This document shows, piece after piece, positions 60,398-64,000 of a stretch of 64,000 nt of DNA (within the stretch, counting starts at the first letter, position 1; the number at the start of each line of letters is the position of its first letter). The DNA is taken from the NCBI GenBank assembly GCA_026418615.1, contig JAOAAY010000014.1, positions 22,934-86,933 of the forward strand. Direction: 5' to 3'. The notes below the pieces were generated by a model. That model made no database searches, was not told the origin of the DNA, and saw nothing but the letters and a program-made list of their open reading frames with translations. The DNA comes from Candidatus Sumerlaeaceae bacterium. GTDB lineage: Bacteria > Sumerlaeota > Sumerlaeia > Sumerlaeales > Sumerlaeaceae. The position numbers and the translations under genes are program-made.

Positions 60398-62088
60398 TCC
60401 TCAAGCGCTTATTAGAACTGTCAGACAAACTGGACGATTTGCCTATTTCGGGTTATCAGCACCGTTTGATTACGAAGGCCATTCATTTGAATCGCAAGGG
60501 TGAATTCCAGAATGTTGTACCTCTCACAGGGGAAAAGCGTGGAACACGGGAAGGGAAAATACAACTTGTTCCTCAAGAGGCTCCGGCGCGAACTTCTGGC
60601 ATTAAGGCTAGGCTTATCGCCGACAATGCGAACTATGTTCTTGGAAAGACGCGCGCGAAGGACACGAGTGAGAAAACAATGAAGAGGCATGAAGCCTATT
60701 GTTCTCTTGTGAGCGATTGTGCGAAGGCTACCCAGGAGCCGAGCGTTGAGGCTGTTAAGCGCTGGATCGAGTCCGGTGGCCCTGAGGCGCTAAGAGATGA
60801 CCCGCGAATTACTGAAGACGACGAGATTATTTTTGTTGTCGACGGCGAAATCCCCACTGAATTGCGGTCTGTACAAGAGTATTGGGCAAGCATGGGCGAG
60901 GAGTGCCCGGATGCGTTTTGTCTGGTCACGGGCAAATGGGGGCCGGTCGTTGAGCGCATGCCGGCCCCTATTAAAGGCGTGCCCGGCGGCCAGCCTACTG
61001 GAACAACTTTGGTGTCTGTAAATATGGCTTGCGGCGAATCCTATGGCTTAACTGCCAGCCTGAATTCGCCTATCAGTAAGGTTGCCGCGGAGAAGATTGG
61101 AAATACGCTCAACTGGCTTCTTCAAAGCGAGCGACATTCACTGCGGATTGGTAAAATGGTCTATATTTATTGGACTCGTGGCCAGGATGATTTTGATTTT
61201 CTCACCTTCCTAACGGCACCAAGGCCAGAAGATGTCCGGGCGCTTCTGGTAAGTGCACAGCATGGACGGGAGGCTGCTCCTGTATCGGGGAGTGACTTCT
61301 TCGCGCTATGTCTTAGCGCGAATGTTTCGCGTATCGTTGTGCGTGACTATCACGAAACCACGATTGAGGCCGTTAAAAGGTCGCTCAAACAGTGGTTCGA
61401 AAGAATAATGATTGTGTCGCCGGATGGTGGGGGGGGCGAGCCCATGGGAGTATTTCGGTTGGCAGCCTCCCTGTACCGGGAGCCCAAGGATATGCCGCCG
61501 CATGTTCCTGTAGATTTATTGCGAAGTGCAATGGCTGGGTCTCCCTTGCCGGAGTATCTTCTTGGCCTTGCGGTGAAAAGGAACCTGGCAATGCAGGGGC
61601 CTTACGAGGAGATTGGAAATAGGCGGGTGTTGTCCACGCCCCGCTTAGCAATGATAAAGGCAATCATTCAAGAAAAGGAGGGTATTGCATTGGACAGTCT
61701 GAAAACTGACCACCCAGACCCAGCATATCACTGCGGTCGCTTACTGGCTGTGTTAGAACGCATCCAGAGGGCGGCGTTGGGGGACATCAATGCGACGGTT
61801 GTCGACCGGTATTACGGGGCTGCATGCTCCAGTCCGGGATCGATACTCGGCAACCTCGTGAATGACGCGCAGCCGCACCTGGCAAAACTGCGTAAGAATA
61901 ACAAAGATAAATTTCACCAGATGGCCTTAGAAGAGGTGCTATCGGCCATTGGAGCAGAATTTCCGCGAACCTTGGACTTGCGCCGTCAGGGTCTATTTGC
62001 GCTGGGGTTCTATCATCAAAAGGCCCATGACCGGGCCCAAGCCGCTGCCGCAAGAGCGTCGAACATTTCGGAAGGAGAGGCACAATGA
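60394..62088 (+). CDS. cas8c: Cas8c / Csd1, large subunit of type I-C Cascade
   Basis: The protein has 564 residues, normal for Csd1. Family-typical parts are the start MILKRLLELSDKLDDLPISG, the N-terminal region ending in KDTSEKTMKRHEAYC, the middle LVSVNMACGESYGLTASLNS, and the C-terminal helical bundle with YYGAACSSPGSILGNLVNDA. Cas8c recognises the PAM and the target strand. It overlaps both cas5c and cas7c by 4 nt, so the complex subunits are co-translated. No domain loss or frameshift is seen. Confidence 0.93.
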   Translation: MILKRLLELSDKLDDLPISGYQHRLITKAIHLNRKGEFQNVVPLTGEKRGTREGKIQLVPQEAPARTSGIKARLIADNANYVLGKTRAKDTSEKTMKRHEAYCSLVSDCAKATQEPSVEAVKRWIESGGPEALRDDPRITEDDEIIFVVDGEIPTELRSVQEYWASMGEECPDAFCLVTGKWGPVVERMPAPIKGVPGGQPTGTTLVSVNMACGESYGLTASLNSPISKVAAEKIGNTLNWLLQSERHSLRIGKMVYIYWTRGQDDFDFLTFLTAPRPEDVRALLVSAQHGREAAPVSGSDFFALCLSANVSRIVVRDYHETTIEAVKRSLKQWFERIMIVSPDGGGGEPMGVFRLAASLYREPKDMPPHVPVDLLRSAMAGSPLPEYLLGLAVKRNLAMQGPYEEIGNRRVLSTPRLAMIKAIIQEKEGIALDSLKTDHPDPAYHCGRLLAVLERIQRAALGDINATVVDRYYGAACSSPGSILGNLVNDAQPHLAKLRKNNKDKFHQMALEEVLSAIGAEFPRTLDLRRQGLFALGFYHQKAHDRAQAAAARASNISEGEAQ

Positions 62089-62981
62089 AGTCGGATATTC
62101 TCGACAAGATTACTGATCCAACCAAGCGGTACGATTTCCTTTTGTTATTTGATGTAACGGACGGCAATCCCAACGGCGATCCGGATGCTGGGAATCTCCC
62201 GCGTATTGATCCGGAGACGATGGAAGGCATCGTTACTGATGTGTGCTTGAAGCGTAAGATCCGGAACTATGTTGATATGGCAAATCAGGCAGCGGGCAAG
62301 ACCGACTATGATAATGGGATCTTTGTCCGGGATAGCGGTATTGCCCTCAACACGAAACTCCAAGAAGCGGTAAGGGCTGTGGACGCTGAGGCAAAGGCGG
62401 ACAAGAAGAAGACCAACGAAAAAGGTCGGGCGGAAATGTGCCGACGATTTTATGATATCCGGCTGTTTGGCGGCGTGCTATCCACCGGGGATTATAATTG
62501 TGGTCAAGTCCGCGGCCCGATGCAACTCACATTCGCAAGATCGGTAGATCCGATTGTGCCAGGGGATATCGCTATCACGCGAGTCGCCATTACTAGGGAG
62601 GGCGAGTCCAAAGAGACGGAGATCGGGCGGAAAGCACAGATCCCGTACGGGCTGTATGTGGGCAAAGGCTTCTTCTCGCCAATGCTGGCTGCGGACACCG
62701 GTGTCACGGCCGACGATCTCAAACTGTTTTGGAGGGCTGTTGAGGGGATGTTTGAGATTGACCGGTCTGCTTCGCGCGGGCACATGGAATTGCGGCGAGT
62801 TGATGTGTTTCGTCACGAGGACCCCTTGGGCAATGCGCCGGCTGGACGCCTGTTTGAGCGGCTCAAGGTTTCTCGGAAAGATCCCAGCAAGCCGGCCCGT
62901 CGCTATGAGGACTATGTTGTCCACATCCAGCGGGAAGGCCTTCCGGAAAAGGTCTCGCTGTACTCGCTTCTCGACGACTAA
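62085..62981 (+). CDS. cas7c: Cas7c / Csd2, backbone of type I-C Cascade
   Basis: The protein has 298 residues. The highly conserved Csd2 start is present: RYDFLLLFDVTDGNPNGDPD, then PRIDPETMEGIVTDVCLKRK. Cas7 units line the crRNA. The RAMP fold continues with FYDIRLFGGVLSTGDYNCGQ and VRGPMQLTFARSVDPI. G/C content returns towards the genome level from this gene onward. Its TAA shares one base with the cas4 ATG (TAATG). Confidence 0.96.
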   Translation: MKSDILDKITDPTKRYDFLLLFDVTDGNPNGDPDAGNLPRIDPETMEGIVTDVCLKRKIRNYVDMANQAAGKTDYDNGIFVRDSGIALNTKLQEAVRAVDAEAKADKKKTNEKGRAEMCRRFYDIRLFGGVLSTGDYNCGQVRGPMQLTFARSVDPIVPGDIAITRVAITREGESKETEIGRKAQIPYGLYVGKGFFSPMLAADTGVTADDLKLFWRAVEGMFEIDRSASRGHMELRRVDVFRHEDPLGNAPAGRLFERLKVSRKDPSKPARRYEDYVVHIQREGLPEKVSLYSLLDD

Positions 62982-63697
62982 TGTTTTGCGAGGACGATCT
63001 TCTGCCCATTTCGGCTTTGCAACATCTTGCATTTTGCGAGCGCCAATGGGCACTGATTTATGTGGAGCAGGTCTGGGAAGACAACCGGCTCACTGCGGAG
63101 GGGCGTGTCCTTCATGAGGTTGTGGACGGGTCAGGCTATGAGACCCGGCACGGGATTCGTACAGCGCGGTCCCTGCCGCTGCGTTCCTTGCGGTTAGGTC
63201 TTGTCGGGCGGGCTGATGTGGTGGAATTTCACTGTGTCGGCCCGCCCGAGGCTGTTTGCGAACACTCGGGTGCGTTGGGATTTCGTCTGCCTGCAGGACG
63301 GTGGGAGGCTTATCCCATAGAGTTCAAGCGCGGACGGCCCAAGCGCGATGTTTGCGACGAGGTACAGTTGTGCGCGCAGGCATTATGTATCGAGGAAATG
63401 CTTGGAGTGACCGTGCCAAAAGGCGCGCTTTTTTACGGACAGACCCGTCACCGAACCGAGGTGGTATTCTCGCTGGATTTAAGGAAAAAGACCGAAGCGT
63501 TAACCGAGCGATTACATGCGCTGTGGCAGGAATGTCGGACGCCACCACCTGTCCCAGAGCCGAAATGTCGCAACTGCTCACTGGTCGACATCTGCATGCC
63601 CTCGGCGCTCGGACGCCCCCGGCGCGTCAGGGACTATATAAAACGGGCTATCTGGACACCGGATTCGGATCGCGGGCAGAGGAATGATGAGGAATGA
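62981..63697 (+). CDS. cas4: Cas4 exonuclease (spacer acquisition)
   Basis: The protein has 238 residues. Cas4 trims prespacers and checks the PAM during acquisition. The iron-sulfur cysteines are visible in HLAFCERQWAL and in PKCRNCSLVDICMP. The RecB-nuclease core shows GRADVVEF (Asp), YPIEFKRGRPK (Glu and Lys) and DEVQLCAQALCIEEM (QhxxY-like helix). The stop overlaps cas1 by 4 nt. Its place between cas7c and cas1 is the standard type I-C order. Confidence 0.94.
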   Translation: MFCEDDLLPISALQHLAFCERQWALIYVEQVWEDNRLTAEGRVLHEVVDGSGYETRHGIRTARSLPLRSLRLGLVGRADVVEFHCVGPPEAVCEHSGALGFRLPAGRWEAYPIEFKRGRPKRDVCDEVQLCAQALCIEEMLGVTVPKGALFYGQTRHRTEVVFSLDLRKKTEALTERLHALWQECRTPPPVPEPKCRNCSLVDICMPSALGRPRRVRDYIKRAIWTPDSDRGQRNDEE

Positions 63698-64000
63698 AAC
63701 GGCTGCTGAATACATTGTATGTGACGACTCAGGGTGCCTACCTATCGCGAGAGGGTGATAATATCCTGGTTCGGATGGAGCAGGAGACTCGGTTTCGAGT
63801 GCCAATCCACACGCTCGGCAATGTTATTTGTTTTGGGCAAGTGGGAGTCAGTCCGCCCCTCATGGAGTTGTGCGCTGCGAACCGAGTTGGGCTCGCCTTC
63901 TTTTCAGAGAACGGTCGGTTTCTTGCGCGGGTTCAGGGCCCTGTGTCTGGAAATGTATTGCTCCGTCGCGAGCAGTACCGTCGCGCGGACGACCCTGACG
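63694..64000 (+). CDS. cas1: Cas1 integrase, N-terminal part (cut by window edge)
   Basis: An open frame from ATG at 63694 reaches the window end (102 codons). It reads MKRLLNTLYVTTQGAYLSRE and continues with TRFRVPIHTLGNVICFGQVG and ANRVGLAFFSENGRFLARV, the N-terminal beta domain of type I-C Cas1. The catalytic C-terminal half lies outside. cas2 and the CRISPR array would be expected next. Confidence 0.93.
   Translation, partial: MKRLLNTLYVTTQGAYLSREGDNILVRMEQETRFRVPIHTLGNVICFGQVGVSPPLMELCAANRVGLAFFSENGRFLARVQGPVSGNVLLRREQYRRADDPD

Overview
This is a GC-rich bacterial chromosome segment with tightly packed genes. It encodes about 50 proteins; I saw no rRNA, tRNA or CRISPR array. Several features suggest an uncultured, deep-branching Gram-negative-like lineage (Sumerlaeota/BRC1, Hydrogenedentota or a PVC-related group). 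These are GspG-type pseudopilins, a gliding-type ABC system with DUF4340, large exported TPR proteins, golvesin-like and LamG-like exported proteins, a tandem ThyX and alternative GTG/TTG starts. This placement is an inference from gene content only.

Layout. 1-6.0 kb: an HU protein and, on the minus strand, a GldA/GldF/GldG/DUF4340 ABC transporter cluster with an AKPAE-repeat lipoprotein between the ATPase and the permease. 6.4-8.0 kb: a double-domain ThyX. 8.1-9.1 kb: an exported golvesin-like/thioredoxin-like protein. 9.3-12.6 kb: a second ABC-2 exporter operon behind a candidate promoter and an 18-nt palindrome. 12.7-17.5 kb: a tandem GNAT protein, an unknown protein divergent from a WYL regulator, a LamG-like exported protein and a pseudopilin. 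17.8-25.5 kb: a secreted C39-type peptidase, a DUF116-like/MoaD-like pair behind a foldable leader, an RR-rich protein, a Rieske protein, an orphan ABC-2 permease, a GT-C-like membrane protein and fmt. 25.5-33.5 kb (minus): nrdR, then an exopolysaccharide operon (O-antigen ligase-like, GT4, TPR protein, GHL10-type glycosidase) whose genes all overlap by 4 nt.

33.6-45.4 kb: an exported TPR protein, aldehyde dehydrogenase, a PH-domain protein with isocitrate dehydrogenase, a deiodinase-like exported protein, and a 1636-residue exported amidase split by a golvesin-like insertion. 45.4-57.3 kb: gyrA (alanine at quinolone position 83), a parvulin isomerase, a zinc-finger anti-sigma-like protein, purF overlapping a GH125 mannosidase, a PAP2-GT-C fusion, a second HU and a small Tat-type cysteine protein. 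57.6-64.0 kb: a type I-C CRISPR-Cas operon, cas3-cas5c-cas8c-cas7c-cas4-cas1. It is cut by the window edge, so cas2 and any array would lie beyond it. Its first half looks more A/T-rich than its surroundings, which is compatible with acquisition by transfer.

The most unusual items are the ThyX whose two halves keep complementary parts of the family signature, the amidase with an inserted golvesin domain, the PAP2-GT fusion, the structured leader at 19.5 kb and the operator-like palindrome at 9.3 kb.
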